NCBI GenBank assembly: GCA_051530055.1 | Contig: CM121341.1 | Coordinates: 9,982,001-10,046,000 of the forward strand | Length of the DNA stretch: 64,000 nucleotides | Direction of reading: 5' to 3' | DNA from: Neoechinorhynchus agilis | Lineage: Eukaryota; Acanthocephala | In this document: positions 1-11,960 of the stretch, one piece after another | Position numbering within the stretch: position 1 is the stretch's first letter | Layout: each line of letters begins with the position of its first letter | Notes under the pieces: generated by a model | The model's input: only the letters and a program-made list of their open reading frames with translations | Database searches by the model: none | Told to the model about the DNA's origin: nothing | Program-made: the position numbers and the translations under genes

Positions 1-3000
1 CATGATACCAAGTGACTGCCACTCAGCCGAAATCTTTGAGCACTGGCTCGCAACATTCGAAAATTACATACAGGATTTCGAGCTAGACGATAAAGGGAAA
101 TTGGTCCGCCTTATCAATTGTGTAGGTCCGAAGGTCTATGCTCAAATCAAAACATGTAGAACTTATGAAGATGCTAAAGGAGTTTTAAAAAAGTCATATT
201 GCAAAGCAACTAATGTGATTGCGGCGCGGTACCGCTTGATGACCCGTCGACAAACGAATACCGAGTCGGTGACGGATTATGTAACCGAATTAAGGCTGTT
301 GGCGGATCAATGTCAATTCAAAGACGTTAAAGCTGACGTAGCTAAAGAAGAAGCAATAAGAGAATAACTTATCGCGGGAGTGTACTCAGACAAGCTAAGA
401 CTGAAGCTGCTTGAAAAATCGGACATTGTCCTAGATGAAGCGATTCAACAAGCTACTGTTATTGAGCAGGCTGAGAACGATTGCTCTAACTACAACCAAT
501 CACAATGTAGCTACATAAAAAAGATCAACCATCGCTTGACGAATACCTAACACAGAGTCTGATTGTCGCGTTGCCATTACTCCTACTCCTGATTGTCGAG
601 CTGCCAACACTCCTATCCCTCGAACGATAGTAAGCGAAAGCTCCGTTGCCATAAATCTACCAGCAAAAATGCTATTTTTGCGGAGAAAGGCGTCATCATA
701 GATCAATATGTCCGGCGAAGGATGCGAAGTGCAACATCTGCAAGAAAATAGGCCACTATGCGAAAGTTTGCCAGTCTGCGTCTAGAGTGGCCGCGATCTC
801 ATTACTGGCAATCCAAAATATACGCAAAAGTCAAGGTTCTGATTTCATCTTCTTGAACGATAAATCGAAACTATCAGTTTTGTTCGACACGGGCAGTTCT
901 CAAAACTTCATTGACGATAAAATAGCGAAGAGACTAGGACTCAAGGTTATACCAAGCAAAGTGCCGGTGCGAATGGCCTCTGGTGATGCCCGAAGAAATA
1001 CTACCGTAATGACTGAAGCAAGTCTAAAATACCGAGGAGTAGTAGTTCACGGCAATGTCAAGCTATATGTCCTAGGGGATTTATGCACGGATGTAATTCT
1101 GGGGAGAAGCTTCATGGATCGTTTCGAAGAAGTAAAGTTTATTTTCAGTGGAAACGGATCTCTTCGGGGCATGGCGATGAATGGAGAGTTGACTCCGTGT
1201 CGTTTCGCCAATCTGAGTGAGAATTGTCGACCGATTGCCGTGAAATCAAGGAATTATTCCCACGCTGACAAGAGCTACATTAAAGAAGAAGTTCGGCGAT
1301 TGCTCTCTGAGGGAATAATAGTTCCTAGTCAGTCGCCTTGGCCGGCTCAAATGCTGGTTGTCCGGAATAAAGCCGGAAAGCCTCGAATGGTAATCGATTA
1401 CGCGTCCACCATCAACAGATACACTGAGCTTGATGCTTACCCCTTCCCAAAATTGAGGATCTGGCTAGAGAAGTAGCCCAATACATGTATTACACCGCTA
1501 TTGATCTTCGACATGCCTACCACCAAATACCCATAAACAGATTAGATGGGGTTTATACCGCTTTTGAAGCAGATGGGGGCCTTTACGAATTCACCCGGAT
1601 CCCATTTGGAGTTATAAACGGGGTAGCCGTGTTTCAAGGAGTGATGGACTCGATCATAGCAAATAATTCGCTGAACATCACGTACGCCTATCTGGACAAC
1701 ATTACTATTTGCGGATCAACAATCGAAGAACATGATATTAATTTAGAGAAGTTCGAAACAATCGCGAGGGATCTAGGGTTGAAATTTAATGAGGGCAAAT
1801 GCGTTTTCAGAACGAACCAAATAGCAATGCTTGGTTACCTCATTTTACATCGAAGTATAAAACTTGACCCTGCGAGAATAGAGAGTTTGATGGCGCTGAA
1901 GCCTCCAATGGACACTGCCGCTTTAAAACATTGCATGGGAATATTCTCATATGATTCAAATTGGATACCAGATTTTTTGACAAAAATTCATCCGATAATC
2001 AGGAGTGACAAATTCGCCTTGGCGCAGGAAGCAAAGGAGGTGTTCGAGTCTATCAAGCAGGAAATCGGAAAATCGGCTCTAAGCTCTCTTAACCCTTCAG
2101 GTCTATTAGTGTTGGAGACAGATGCATCGGAGGTAGCCATAGCTGCAACACTCAGTCAGGAGGGCAAACCTGTGGCGTTCTTCTCCCGAACCTTTTCACC
2201 CTCGGAATGGAAGCACCTTGCAATTGGAAAGGAAGCACAGGCGATCGTGGAGAGCGTACGAAAATGGTGACACTGCCTGCTTGGCAGAACGTTTGTGATT
2301 GTAACCGATCAACAGTCCGTATCATTTATGTTCAGCAAACACCACAACAGCAAAATCACGAACGACAAGATTCAGCGATGGAGGATCGAACTGTCGTGCT
2401 TCAAGTTTGAAATCAAATATCGGCGTGGTCGGCTGAATGTGAGTGCAGATGCCTTCTCCCGATTGGAATGTAACGCGACCAATTCCATTGACCTGAAGAC
2501 AATACACGAAGACTTGGCTCATCCCGGCATGCAACGACTGGCTCACTTTGTGAAAACCAAAAACTTGCCGTACTCCATAAATGACGTACAACGGGTTTGT
2601 GAACGATGCCGATATGTGCCGAGTTTAAACCATGATTCTACAGACCTCCGGATTTGCACGTGATCAAAGCTACTAGGCCTTTTGAAAGGATAGTAGTCGA
2701 TTTTAAAGGTCCTTTACCAAGCTCCTCGATCAACAAGTACATATTTCTCGTGGTGGACAAATATTCACGCTTCCCTCTTGTTTTCGCGTGTAAGGACACT
2801 TCTAGTCGGACGGTTAGATCGTGCTTGGTTGGGCTTCCCGAATACCTCATCAGTGATAATGGAAGCTATTTTCGATCGGAGAACAGATTTTTTCCTGTCT
2901 AACTTGGGAGTTCCGACTAGTCACTCCAGTTCGTATAATCCGCGGAGCAACGGAAAATGCGAGCGATATGTCGGGATACTGTAGTAAAACATTCGAATGC

Positions 3001-3680
3001 TTCTCAAGTCGAAATTGCTGCCTATATCCGCATGGGAAACTGTGTTGCCCATTGCTCCCCATGCGATCAGGTTACTCCTCTGCACATCGACGAACTCCAC
3101 TCCTCACGAACGTTTGTTCGCCTTCCCTCGGCAATCAATATGCTCTAATTCACTGCCACCTTGGCTCTGCAATCCTAGTCCAGTGTGGCATAGAAAGGCG
3201 ACCACCAATAGATGAAAAAAGTGGATTTATTAAGTTCTAATCCAGGATACTCAACCATACAGTTTGATGATGAGCGCAGAAGCGTGGTATCGACCAGGGA
3301 GCTTGCCCAATACCCTAGCGATGAATACAATCCTCTTCAAGAGTACCGATCATTGGAGGAGCACGACGATAGCGAGATACATACAAACGATTCAGAAGAA
3401 GCCGCCACATCTGAGCAAAACGAAATCGAAAATTTCGACGATGCACAGCAACAAATGTAGATCCTCCCAACCGTTCGAAAGTTCACTCGAATTCGAAACC
3501 CTCCGCCTTACCTTAAAAATTATGAATGGGGGAGAATGTGATGGTGAATGTGACGACGACAGTGCGCATTTCACATATACTGATCGTGTGTATGGACATG
3601 TACGTGCACCCGTCCATTTGCTAGATTGTTAGTTCGCGGTTTTTTGTTGAATAAACGCCTAAATACAGAACAGGAGGGTA
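1..3680 (+). mobile_element. Ty3/gypsy LTR retrotransposon relic, 5' end cut by window
   Basis: Parts in order: gag-like region (2-490), CCHC-type stretch near 690-780, aspartic protease (FDTGSS near 885), reverse transcriptase (from about 1,250; YLDN in place of the usual YLDD box near 1,695), RNase H (about 2,100-2,450), integrase (IVVDFKGPLP near 2,690) and its C-terminal tail to about 3,460. A GGGGGAGA polypurine tract at 3,530 abuts what looks like the start of a 3' LTR, which contains AATAAA near 3,650. Order PR-RT-RH-IN is diagnostic of Ty3/gypsy. The copy is broken in several places and is not functional. The 5' LTR lies outside the window. Confidence 0.9.
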
Positions 3681-3725
3681 CAGGAAATGCACACCAGTAG
3701 AAGACCTGTTCACTGAGGGGAACCC

Positions 3726-4440
3726 ATGTTCATTGACCTGACATCAGACGCAACCCTTGTGTCAACAAAGATGAAAGTCTTGGCCAGTAGGGTAGTGGAA
3801 AGGGCTAACTCATCAGTCAAGGTTATACCAAGGACAAAAGTTCCCAGAGGGAGGGTAAGAGCTTTCACGGAGGCAGCAGCTTACAAGGTCATCAGCCCAG
3901 AACTGAGGAACTCATTTTCCATTGTATTCAGAGATGCCAGGAAGGACTTACCCAAAATGGCTGAGCACACTATAGATAGAATAATGGAGCAGTCGACTGG
4001 AGAAGCGGGTAGCATCGGCCCAGTGAAACTGGTGGACGCCACCAAGGTGGAACACATGACCAAATACAATAATTGTCAATCTATGAAGTATTTTGAGGAC
4101 CTATCTCCTGGAGTATCTGGACAGAGGGTATAGCCTCAAATTCAAGTCTATGACCAGTCTTGGGGGCAACTTTAAGGGATGAGCTATGCACTGAGTACAA
4201 AGGTCCAGTGTCAAAATTCATAGTGCAATTGGACCAGATACAGGCTACCTTGGGGAAGGCTGGTACTCTTACGACGACGGTATTTTCTTCGCCACTGTGG
4301 TCCTGGCCTTTACCAGAAGATACGTAGAAGATCCTTCAAAGTCAGAAGCTTATGTGAGAACGATATCTGACGATATTTTTGAAATCTACTTCAACCGCTG
4401 AGGCCAAGAACTTCACGGCGAATCTGTCAAGAAAGATGAG
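3726..4440 (+). other. Unrecognised coding-like relic
   Basis: A 135-codon open frame (3,726-4,133) is followed by about 300 bases that still look coding. I recognise no domain. The stretch is wedged between the end of one gypsy element and the leader of another, so it is more likely part of a mobile or virus-like insertion than a host gene. It appears broken. Composition is richer in G+C than the intergenic DNA further right. Confidence 0.3.
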
Positions 4441-4469
4441 GATCGCAACCGGAGACCCAAGAGACGATT

Positions 4470-5215
4470 GACGGTTTCGTCACATGATAATTATTTGGCA
4501 CTTGGTGCCGTGTTATAGTGTGAGCGTGTGTTCGTGGTTGAATATAGATATGCGCTCAAATAACACAGATCAGAGTACGACATTTGGCGACGAGCGTGGG
4601 ATCTCGACGATGCAGTAGCTCATAGAGAAGCAACATGAGTTGTTGAAATTGATGATTAAACAAACGGGACAAACAAAGCTGGGCGAGAATAGAATCGAGC
4701 AAAAGCATAGAGATATACAAGTGTTTCGGTATTTCGATCCTGATAGCGAAACGTGGGATGATTATGAGGCGCAATTATCAAAACATTTGGAATTGTGCGG
4801 GGTTGAAACCCAAGACGTAATGCAGGCTTGCTTGTTGGCGTGAACCAGTCCACGGATTTACGCAAAGGTTCGGAAAAGTTTGGGCACGAGAAACCCCAAT
4901 GATTGCTCTTTCGAAGAGTTAAAAGATATCATATCGAAGTTATATACCCAGCAAATACACGAGGTAGCTGCACGATATCGTTTTAGTAAGATCAAATGAA
5001 ACCAGGACAAAGTTATGAGGATTGGATATCAGAGCTATGGGACGTATCAAAAGGATCCAATTTTTTTAAATCGGAAGTAAATGCGGATTCGTGATACAGT
5101 AATATTAAACAGCCCACATGAGGAAATACGAAGATCTGGCTTGCGTTCACCTTACACAGATCAGAGTACGACATTTGGCGACGAGGGTGGGATCTCGACG
5201 ATGCAGTCCCTCATA
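4470..5215 (+). mobile_element. Ty3/gypsy fragment: leader and gag-like region
   Basis: A leader containing TTTGGCGACGAGCG (about 4,580), the kind of primer-binding region that follows a gypsy 5' LTR, precedes a gag-like sequence with the family's FRYFDPDSETWDDYEAQL-type stretch (about 4,725-4,785) and the downstream gag helix region to about 5,030. The leader (ACAGATCAGAGTACGACATT...) occurs again at 5,155-5,215, so two element starts are stacked. Broken; only the 5' portion is present. Confidence 0.65.
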
Positions 5216-5760
5216 GAGAAGCAACAGGGCAACGCTGCAAAAGTCCGTGGGACGATTCAGAGTGGCGAAGAGATGGATCTGGGAAGTTCGCAACGATGTT
5301 ATGCGGAAATGAGTTATTGTTAAAAAACAAGTATTCAAAAAAACTTGGTAAATCAATAATCGATGACTATAGAAAGAATATAAAGAAAACACATGGAAAA
5401 CGTAGGACTGAGGCAAAGAGGATGGTGTATTATCAGTCTCCTGTTGATAGAAAAGGGAATGGAAAATCGAAACGCCGAAGTTAGGACGCTGGTCAAGAAC
5501 CATAGATTTGTTATCCTCTGTAACTAAGAAAGATATCGATCAAGATTTTATGGAAAAATTAGCGAGTGATATGGCATTTAAACTAACTGGAAAGCCAATG
5601 ATTGCGCTTAATGAAACATCATAAAAATCGCGTTTTTAAAGTAGAATAAAGCGTCCACATAGGCAAGCAGCTCAATTTATTCTGCTTTTCACGCATAAAG
5701 CATTTTTGACGCAATTGCAGAAATAAATGTACATTTTTAAACGAAAATTGGAATATCGAC
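5216..5760. other. No recognisable gene
   Basis: Lysine-rich short frames (for example 5,296-5,484) have no recognisable domain. The stretch lies between a gypsy leader repeat and the dispersed repeat beginning near 5,728. I see nothing that supports a gene. Confidence 0.4.
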
Positions 5761-6005
5761 GTTTCCAATAATTTCGAGAAATATTACTCACATTGAGGCG
5801 CCCGACCTCGTTACGAATGATCTATTATTCGCTCCAAAATCGCTCGATTCATCGTAGAACAAAAAAGAACGAAGTGGGGAACCTGAGTGCATCGATAGAA
5901 AGTGGGCAGCGATTTAGAAGGTACAAAAAAATAGAAGAATTCAAGCTCTGTGTAATGATTTGGCGCCCGTTTAAAAAAATTGTCGTCATTTATGTCGAAA
6001 AAATT
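5728..6005 (+). repeat. Dispersed repeat 'arm 1', diverged copy D
   Basis: About 270 bases match the first part of the much longer repeats at 20,222 and 26,438, with shared runs such as TTCGAGAAATATTAC, AAAATCGCTCGATTCATCG and GTTTAAAAAAATTGTCGTCA. This copy is clearly more diverged than the other two are from each other, so it is older. Similarity to copy A starts about 30 bases further left than similarity to copy B. Confidence 0.75.
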
Positions 6006-6154
6006 AATTTGTGAGAAGTTGCCATTTAGTCCTCTTGCTCGAAGTGTTTTTAAATTAACGGTGATTTTATTCGTTTTCTAGGGGGTTGCATATGAACTGC
6101 TTAAAAGTTCAACATTGAACCGATGGATAGTTGCAGGTTTCCTAGAATAGAAAC

Positions 6155-6545
6155 TAACAATCGATTTTTAAGCCGCTTCGTTCGCTTAGCTCAGTTCATA
6201 AATTGCAACATAATTGGAAATTAGCAAATAACGCTTCTTCTCCTAATCAGATGGACCGATTGGGACCGTGGGCCGAAACAAAAACGGCTCTGACCCTTTC
6301 ACGACTTACTAAATTCCAAACTCCCAAGGAGATCTCCAGTCTCGACGACTTCACAAAAAGTTTCATTTCTTGCCAAAGGACTTTATACAAGAAAAGACAG
6401 GAGTTTAAATCGCTCTTCAACTGTAAAATCGAGTTTCTTTTAATGGTGGAAGCCTCTAGACACGTTCGAGATTATTGATGTTCCCAGCAATCCTGTGAGC
6501 TAAAGTGCTTTGAGATTCGCTTCTCGCCTGCGATCTCAATGGACT
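6155..6545 (+). repeat. Dispersed repeat 'arm 2', copy 1
   Basis: It starts near TTTAAGCCGCTTCGTTCGCT and ends in CGCCTGCGATCTCAATGGA. The same ends, in the same order, are found at 21,662-22,327. Arm 2 follows arm 1 here as it does there, so both places hold remains of one composite insertion. Copy 1 lacks about 300 bases present in the middle of copy 2. Confidence 0.7.
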
Positions 6546-7269
6546 GATTATCCCAATGGGAGAACACCGGGAACAAATCGAAAATTTGTTTTATGATGAG
6601 TGATTGCCAATTGCGGGAAGGAGTTATGAGTTGAGATTTGGTGTTATACTACCACGGTTTGATGAGCAAATTTTTTGTATATTTATAGGGGGAATGGACA
6701 CTGACTTTTTACTTGTTCTCAGGAGTGAAATGCTATTTAACGTGGAAAATTTTTCAGATTGTGAATTCTTATTTATCGGGCGCTGATGGATGCGCACAAT
6801 TTAAAGAAGTTGGGGACTTGGTTACTCCTCGAGGTTTTAAGACTTCAAAGATGCTTTAGTGTATTCGTTAAGAGCGGAAGCGGATGTTTATGCTGAGAAG
6901 GTGAGGTTGGAGGTGAAAACTTGCGATGATGGTACAGATGTTTTAATTGAGTGATTGGGGTTTGATGATTTAATACAATAATTTTTTAGTTGATAGATTC
7001 GAAAAGGAGGTCGTGAAGCAAGGAACTTCTATCTCCTGTTAAGGAAGGGAGATGCAATGAGTGCAAAGTGGAAATTTACTGTACGAAAACGCGGGCGTGG
7101 ATTATTGGGATTTTTGGAGAGTGCGCATAACAGTTTTTGAGGGATAAGCTTGATTTCAGCTCAAACTCTGAGAACGATATAATTGCAAATTTAATTTTGA
7201 AATTAACTCAACCCACTTTTACACGCATTTACGAATATTCACGCTACTGCTCTTGATCACCCAGCTGCC
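6546..7269. other. No recognisable gene
   Basis: This is AT-rich DNA with short frames only (for example 6,604-6,786). No domain, RNA gene or clear repeat is visible. It lies between arm 2 and the 3' end of a minus-strand LINE fragment. Confidence 0.4.
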
Positions 7270-8345
7270 TTTCTTGTGATATGGTTGAAAGGACGGATGC
7301 AGCGTTGCTCTGTTACGCAGCCGGACTTATGTTTGTAGAGCCAATGATTTGTCTCAATCTCTTCGACAATTGCTTTACCAGGTCCTGTGCCGCGGTGCTA
7401 AACGACCCGAGTGTCTCGCTGCCAAAGGAAACGAAGAAAGATTTCGACCCATGTCGGTGTATTTCGTCTTTTCGCGATCCTCAACAGCGATTGCTGCTCC
7501 TCTGGTTTAGTAGCGAAGAATCTTATGTTGCTGGCTGCGAGCGTGTCGATGAACGTGGCGTCCCAGAGGAGGCATTTGTCTCCCCTCGCTACGAGAATAC
7601 TGTGACACCGTCAGGTCTACGGCCGGCAAAGATTGCTCGGCTCTAGGATGTTGGGCCTATTCACTGTATCCAGGGCACGACTAATAATTGCGTTCACTTC
7701 AGCGTGTCGTGAGCGCCGGCGTCCCGATGGTTCCACGGTCGCTCCGCATCGATGGAATGTACACATCCAAACCTCAAGTCTACGGTACATTGCAATCCTT
7801 ACTGTCTCGTAGGAGAGAAGGTACCCACAGAAGCGATTGGGAAAGCGTTGAGCCAAGCATTAGATTCTCTTGTAGAGACTGCCGCCAATCGAGTTCGATT
7901 CACCAAGTCACGAGAATCGGAAATTAAGGAGTTATGAATTCTCGTTACCAAGGGTGAGTCCCAAGCTGATTGTTTGCAACCATTGACGGGGACCTGCTCA
8001 CTGCCTGAATCTCCACACCAAAGATTAAGAGCCTCCACGAAATCTTCATCCAAAGTATAATTCTCGCCAAAAACGGATGGAACTATTTTGCGGCTTACTT
8101 CATACGATCCCAAATAAGGTGGCAGAGAAATATCGACTGCTTTTCGGATACCCAAACCGCCGGACGACACAGACAATGACGCTTGACGCCAGGCCTCGTC
8201 CGACAGCTGAGTATTTAAAATTTTCTCGAGAGATACTTTTACCGCCTCGTTTAATTTTGCCAGCTTATCCTTGTCTAAATAAAGGTGTTGTGCGCAGCTT
8301 TTATAGCAGTTTTGGAATGAAGAGGGTGTTGTTGATCAGGAACAG
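7270..8345 (-). mobile_element. LINE-like retroelement fragment, C-terminal part of RT and endonuclease-like tail
   Basis: Read on the minus strand the pieces match the better copy at 27,460-28,950: a LFLINNTLFIPKLL stretch (about 8,300), SVSSGGLGIRKAVDISLPPYLGSYE (about 8,100-8,170, near the top of a 125-codon frame), a Cys/His stretch (about 7,720-7,790) and a CLLWDAT motif near 7,550. Such motifs are widespread in invertebrate non-LTR elements, with the last resembling a PD-(D/E)XK-type endonuclease core. Stops and frame changes show that it is dead. It is 5' truncated at about 8,345, where a MULE-like scrap begins. Confidence 0.65.
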
Positions 8346-8362
8346 ATAAATCTTCGGTCTAT

Positions 8363-8761
8363 CTAAATACACGGCGTAAGTAACGTACCTGACAGCGCAT
8401 GAACCGTAAATAATCGATGAGAGAAACACTGTGGTAATCGAAGGCGAGCATCGAATACCCAAGTTTGAGCTTGTTTCAAAATCGGTATCATGTCTTCAGG
8501 CTCAAAAACAAAGATTCCATCTTCACGTCCACAACAAAATGTACTGTTCATATCATCAGCGACAACAAACGAATCACTGTTTCCCTGAATCACTTCTACT
8601 CCATTTACTCTAAGATCTGGATGTGAATCTGAACCATTGCTCACATCTACCTGTCGTTCGTGGGTTGGTGTGATCTCTTCAGGGAACTCCAGCTTGATCT
8701 CCTTCTTAGCTCGGATTTCGTTCATCTTATCTAGATTTGGATCATGACAATGAGGTTTCAT
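8363..8761 (-). mobile_element. MULE-type DNA transposase fragment (tentative)
   Basis: This is a 132-codon minus-strand frame. Its C-terminal stretch (TWVFDARLRLPQCFSHRLFTVHAL) resembles the 'DGTFK..P..fyQLytiH' core of MULE/FLYWCH-type transposases, where the first Asp is catalytic. The N-terminal half is acidic and unrecognised. It is cut short right after this core and abuts the truncated LINE. An unrelated protein is possible, and the call rests on one motif. Confidence 0.35.
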
Positions 8762-9398
8762 GATCTCGATTTGTGGCGCAGAAAGGTTTTTAAGCCCGTT
8801 GCATCCTTTGCGGTCACAGCGTCAATTGATTGTCCCAACGCTTTTCTTGACCCATCGATAGCAGTGGCCACGGAAGGCTATTTTCGGCCGATACTTTAAA
8901 GATTTGAACAAAAGTACTTCGTCCATCTCGGTTATTGCACAAATGATCTGAAAAGTCGACGTATTACATTTCGTTTAAAGGAATAGGAAATGCAACCGTA
9001 ATAGCAGCGGTACACGTTGTTTATTCCACAAACGTAGCCGGTATTCGTTCGCAAAAGAACAAATATCGCAACGATCCACACATAAACGCGTGCATGAATG
9101 AAACCACAAAATACAAACACGCACACAACGATCAATACGCACACATTTCGTGATCTTTGTTTTTATTTATTTTACAAGCATGCCATACCAATCCAGGAAA
9201 CACTCTCTATGTATTATCCTTCCGAATCCCACTCTTTTCCTTTTTGATCCAATCTTTGTCCACTCTATCAGCCCCCTTAACAGGTGACCGATCCATGAGG
9301 AGCAAGGGACACTGACTTCACTCTAACCAACTTGTAACTGGCTATAACTTTATTGTGCTAAAACACATTTATAGCTTGATATCTTCTCAAACTATACG
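8762..9398. other. AT-rich flank, no gene seen
   Basis: The stretch contains CA/TG-rich sequence (for example 9,105-9,145) and a minus-strand open frame without any domain. It is the upstream flank of the 442-codon frame. A TATA-like run (TATAACTTTATTG) occurs near 9,343, about 55 bases before that ATG. This is suggestive only. Confidence 0.35.
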
Positions 9399-10727
9399 AT
9401 GGATTACGAAAACGATCCTTATCGTCACCCAGGTTATGAGAAGCAAAGACAGCGGCGACTAGACGCCTATCGTGGGATGCGGAATGCAAGATATATGCAA
9501 TCAGATGAATACAAGAATCTTTCAGGCCCACCCCCATATTACGGACCATCTCGTGGAAGAGGAAGGAGCATGTTTCGGAGGCGAATGCTCGAAAAGACTC
9601 AGACGAACATCCAAGCGGCCAAGATAAGCAAAGATGCCACCCAGTCCATTACACAACGTCTCGAAAGCACACAGCGAGACTTACATGTCATCGAAAGATA
9701 TGGCTCGTCCTACGTGACACTAAGATATCTTCCCGGAGTGCCAAATCTCCTGCCCTATCTATCTCCGCACATTCAAGACCAAAGCTCAGTCAATCTAGCA
9801 GCAGCGAAGATAGTTGAATCACTGGCAATATCGGCGTATGTTAATGAAGTAACAGAAAATGAAAATGGACTTGTGTCCGAATCGTTTAATACAATGTGGA
9901 AGACGTCCGCAATCGCGACTCCCAATGTATTTTCGATGATTTCTGCTCTACGACCGATCAAAACTGAAGATTTTATCATTGTGAAAAGGCAAAAAGAAGT
10001 TCCAGACGAGCTACTGACCAAGACGTCAGGTACAGTGCTCAGACTAGAACGATATTTGACTTACGTCAACGACCCGATTATGATGGGCATGATTAGCGCG
10101 TGCCACCAAGTATCAACCGAGGCTCAACTCAAGACGGCAATAATTCGAAGAGCCCGTGCCCATGTCGCAATGTTGCCTAACACAGTGGTTGATGTCGATT
10201 TCGGGGAAGTGATCGACTTCTTATCGATACCACCAGTCCGGACGAAAGATAAGCAATCAGTGATTCAGGTGATGACAATGTTCGGTTGTTCCAGACATGA
10301 TGGTTGGGGAATAACCAGGAATGTGGAACTGGAGGACGTTTCGATTGAAAGTTTGTTCCGGCAATTCAGAACTAGTTTTACTAGAACTGATTTAAACAAT
10401 TATTTGGATCTGACTGTTCCGATAAGCGAGAGTAATGTTGCAGTTGTTGATCATATCACACCTGTTAACTACTCTGACAGTACAAGCAATCCTCTTCATG
10501 GTATCAGAGAGTGGAAAATATTCGATCCAATACGGTATGAGCTGCCATACAGAATGAAGCGAAATGTCTGTGGTATGTTCGTAAGCAGCTTTCTGAGATT
10601 GTACGATGTCTCAGATGTTGGAGAATTGAATAAGATGCATCTTCAGGCGAAGGCATCATGTATTCAAATAGACGGTCCGAATCATGCCGTCGTGCGTCAG
10701 CTCGGCGTCGCTGTTCAATTCATGTAG
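9399..10727 (+). CDS. Unrecognised intact 442-aa protein with basic N-terminal tail
   Basis: One uninterrupted frame, ATG to TAG, stands in a region where nearly everything else is broken. Residues 1-65 are Arg/Tyr/Gly/Pro-rich and positively charged (clusters such as RGRGRSMFRRR). The rest is a mixed alpha/beta sequence with no Cys-His finger, no membrane segment and no signal peptide that I can see. I do not recognise the family. A basic arm before a globular domain would fit a nucleic-acid-binding or capsid-like protein, so this may be an integrated virus-derived or element-derived gene. If so, it looks whole. A host gene without introns is the alternative. No terminal repeats that would frame it are evident. 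Confidence 0.55.
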   Translation: MDYENDPYRHPGYEKQRQRRLDAYRGMRNARYMQSDEYKNLSGPPPYYGPSRGRGRSMFRRRMLEKTQTNIQAAKISKDATQSITQRLESTQRDLHVIERYGSSYVTLRYLPGVPNLLPYLSPHIQDQSSVNLAAAKIVESLAISAYVNEVTENENGLVSESFNTMWKTSAIATPNVFSMISALRPIKTEDFIIVKRQKEVPDELLTKTSGTVLRLERYLTYVNDPIMMGMISACHQVSTEAQLKTAIIRRARAHVAMLPNTVVDVDFGEVIDFLSIPPVRTKDKQSVIQVMTMFGCSRHDGWGITRNVELEDVSIESLFRQFRTSFTRTDLNNYLDLTVPISESNVAVVDHITPVNYSDSTSNPLHGIREWKIFDPIRYELPYRMKRNVCGMFVSSFLRLYDVSDVGELNKMHLQAKASCIQIDGPNHAVVRQLGVAVQFM

Positions 10728-11084
10728 CGAAGGCTACATGGTACGGTCGATTTTGTGGCAAAGTCGACTAGTCATTACTACACCTAGTTTCCGGGGAGGT
10801 TAGTATGACGAGACGCATCCTTCTGTGTATTTTTGAACACAAAAATTTTGTGATCGGAAAACGCGCCGCATGTATCGCTTGAGTAATGTTTTTGCAATAA
10901 CGCGTTGTTGGTTGGGGAGTTTGGATGAAACATAATTCAAAAAATGTGTTTGCATTTATCCGTAAAGTGATAATCAAAAAAAAACATTTTTACGTTTTAA
11001 ATGCCATTTAACTGATGTCTACAAAAAGTATTTGTTTGCCAAAAAACAAATGTTTGCAGCGCGTAGTTTTGCTGTTGATAAAAA
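10728..11084. other. AT-rich spacer, no gene seen
   Basis: The sequence between the 442-codon frame and the LINE ORF1 start is rich in A/T runs (for example 10,974-11,050). No feature can be supported. Confidence 0.4.
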
Positions 11085-11960
11085 TTGCGCTCAGCAAAAA
11101 AAAGCTTTTTAAAAGATCCGGATCCTCTGGATGATAGAGGAGGAGGTATGTATGAAGCTTTGGATGTGGATAAAGAGGAGGTAAGTGCGTGTGTATGTGA
11201 GACGGGAATCGGTCAATACGATCCTGCCGTTGTTTCCTCCATGTTGCGTGAATGTGAGACAGTTAGATCTTCCATAGATCATTCCACCTTTTTTCCCTCC
11301 CACATTTCCCCTTCACAATCCATGAAAGGTTTCAAACGACTTACCAGAAAAGAAGACCATATTGTCAAAATTGTTAAGGAAGAATCGGGAGACCGTACTT
11401 TCTCATTCCTGACCAAGTCATTCTTCTCAAAGTTTCTTCTTACTAAAGGTTACGCTTCAAGAAACTACAATTCAAAAAGCTTTTTCGCACCAAGTTTGCT
11501 TCCATATTGGGTAAAGAGTTATTCTTGAAAATGCTTAAAGAGCTACATATTAAGTGCGTTGATATGTCACGTAGAGTGACATTCCTTATGTATAACCCCC
11601 CACTGATCTTTCTCAGGAGGAATTTGCGGATATCCAAAAAGAATTCGGGATTTCTCCAATAAAATATTTCAAAAGACATCCTAACTCTGAACCCCATGAC
11701 CTAACGTGCTCAGCTCCTCTAAATATCGCTGAAAAATCCGTGGCTCTGGACTAGGGATTAGATCGCACTGGGTCACTTTTTCTGCCCTTAAAGGGTCAAT
11801 TTATGACTTTAACCTTATAATTTGTCAAAAATGCTCCCGCTGGGGTCATATGGCTTCTAATTGCCCACATAAAGCAAGGTACCTTCTATGTGCTGGAAGT
11901 CATACAAAAAAGGAGTGTCCGGGAGAGTCGATAAAATGTGCAAATTGCTCCGAATACCGG
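11085..11960 (+). mobile_element. APE-type LINE, ORF1 fragment, copy 1
   Basis: A 147-codon frame (11,085-11,528) is followed by ORF1 sequence encoding a gag-like CCHC region (CQKCSRWGHMASNCPHKARY, about 11,820-11,880, then HTKKEC and KCANC). From about 11,449 the DNA matches copy 2 (13,385 onward) at high identity until about 11,955, where the two part abruptly. This is the zinc-knuckle ORF1 typical of I/Jockey/CR1-like LINEs. The copy ends inside ORF1, probably because later insertions split or replaced it. Confidence 0.7.

Noticed and set aside
8932-9144. 70-codon minus-strand frame opposite CA-rich sequence
   Set aside because: Val/Cys/Phe-rich product is the translation of a simple-sequence-like stretch. 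Not a credible gene.
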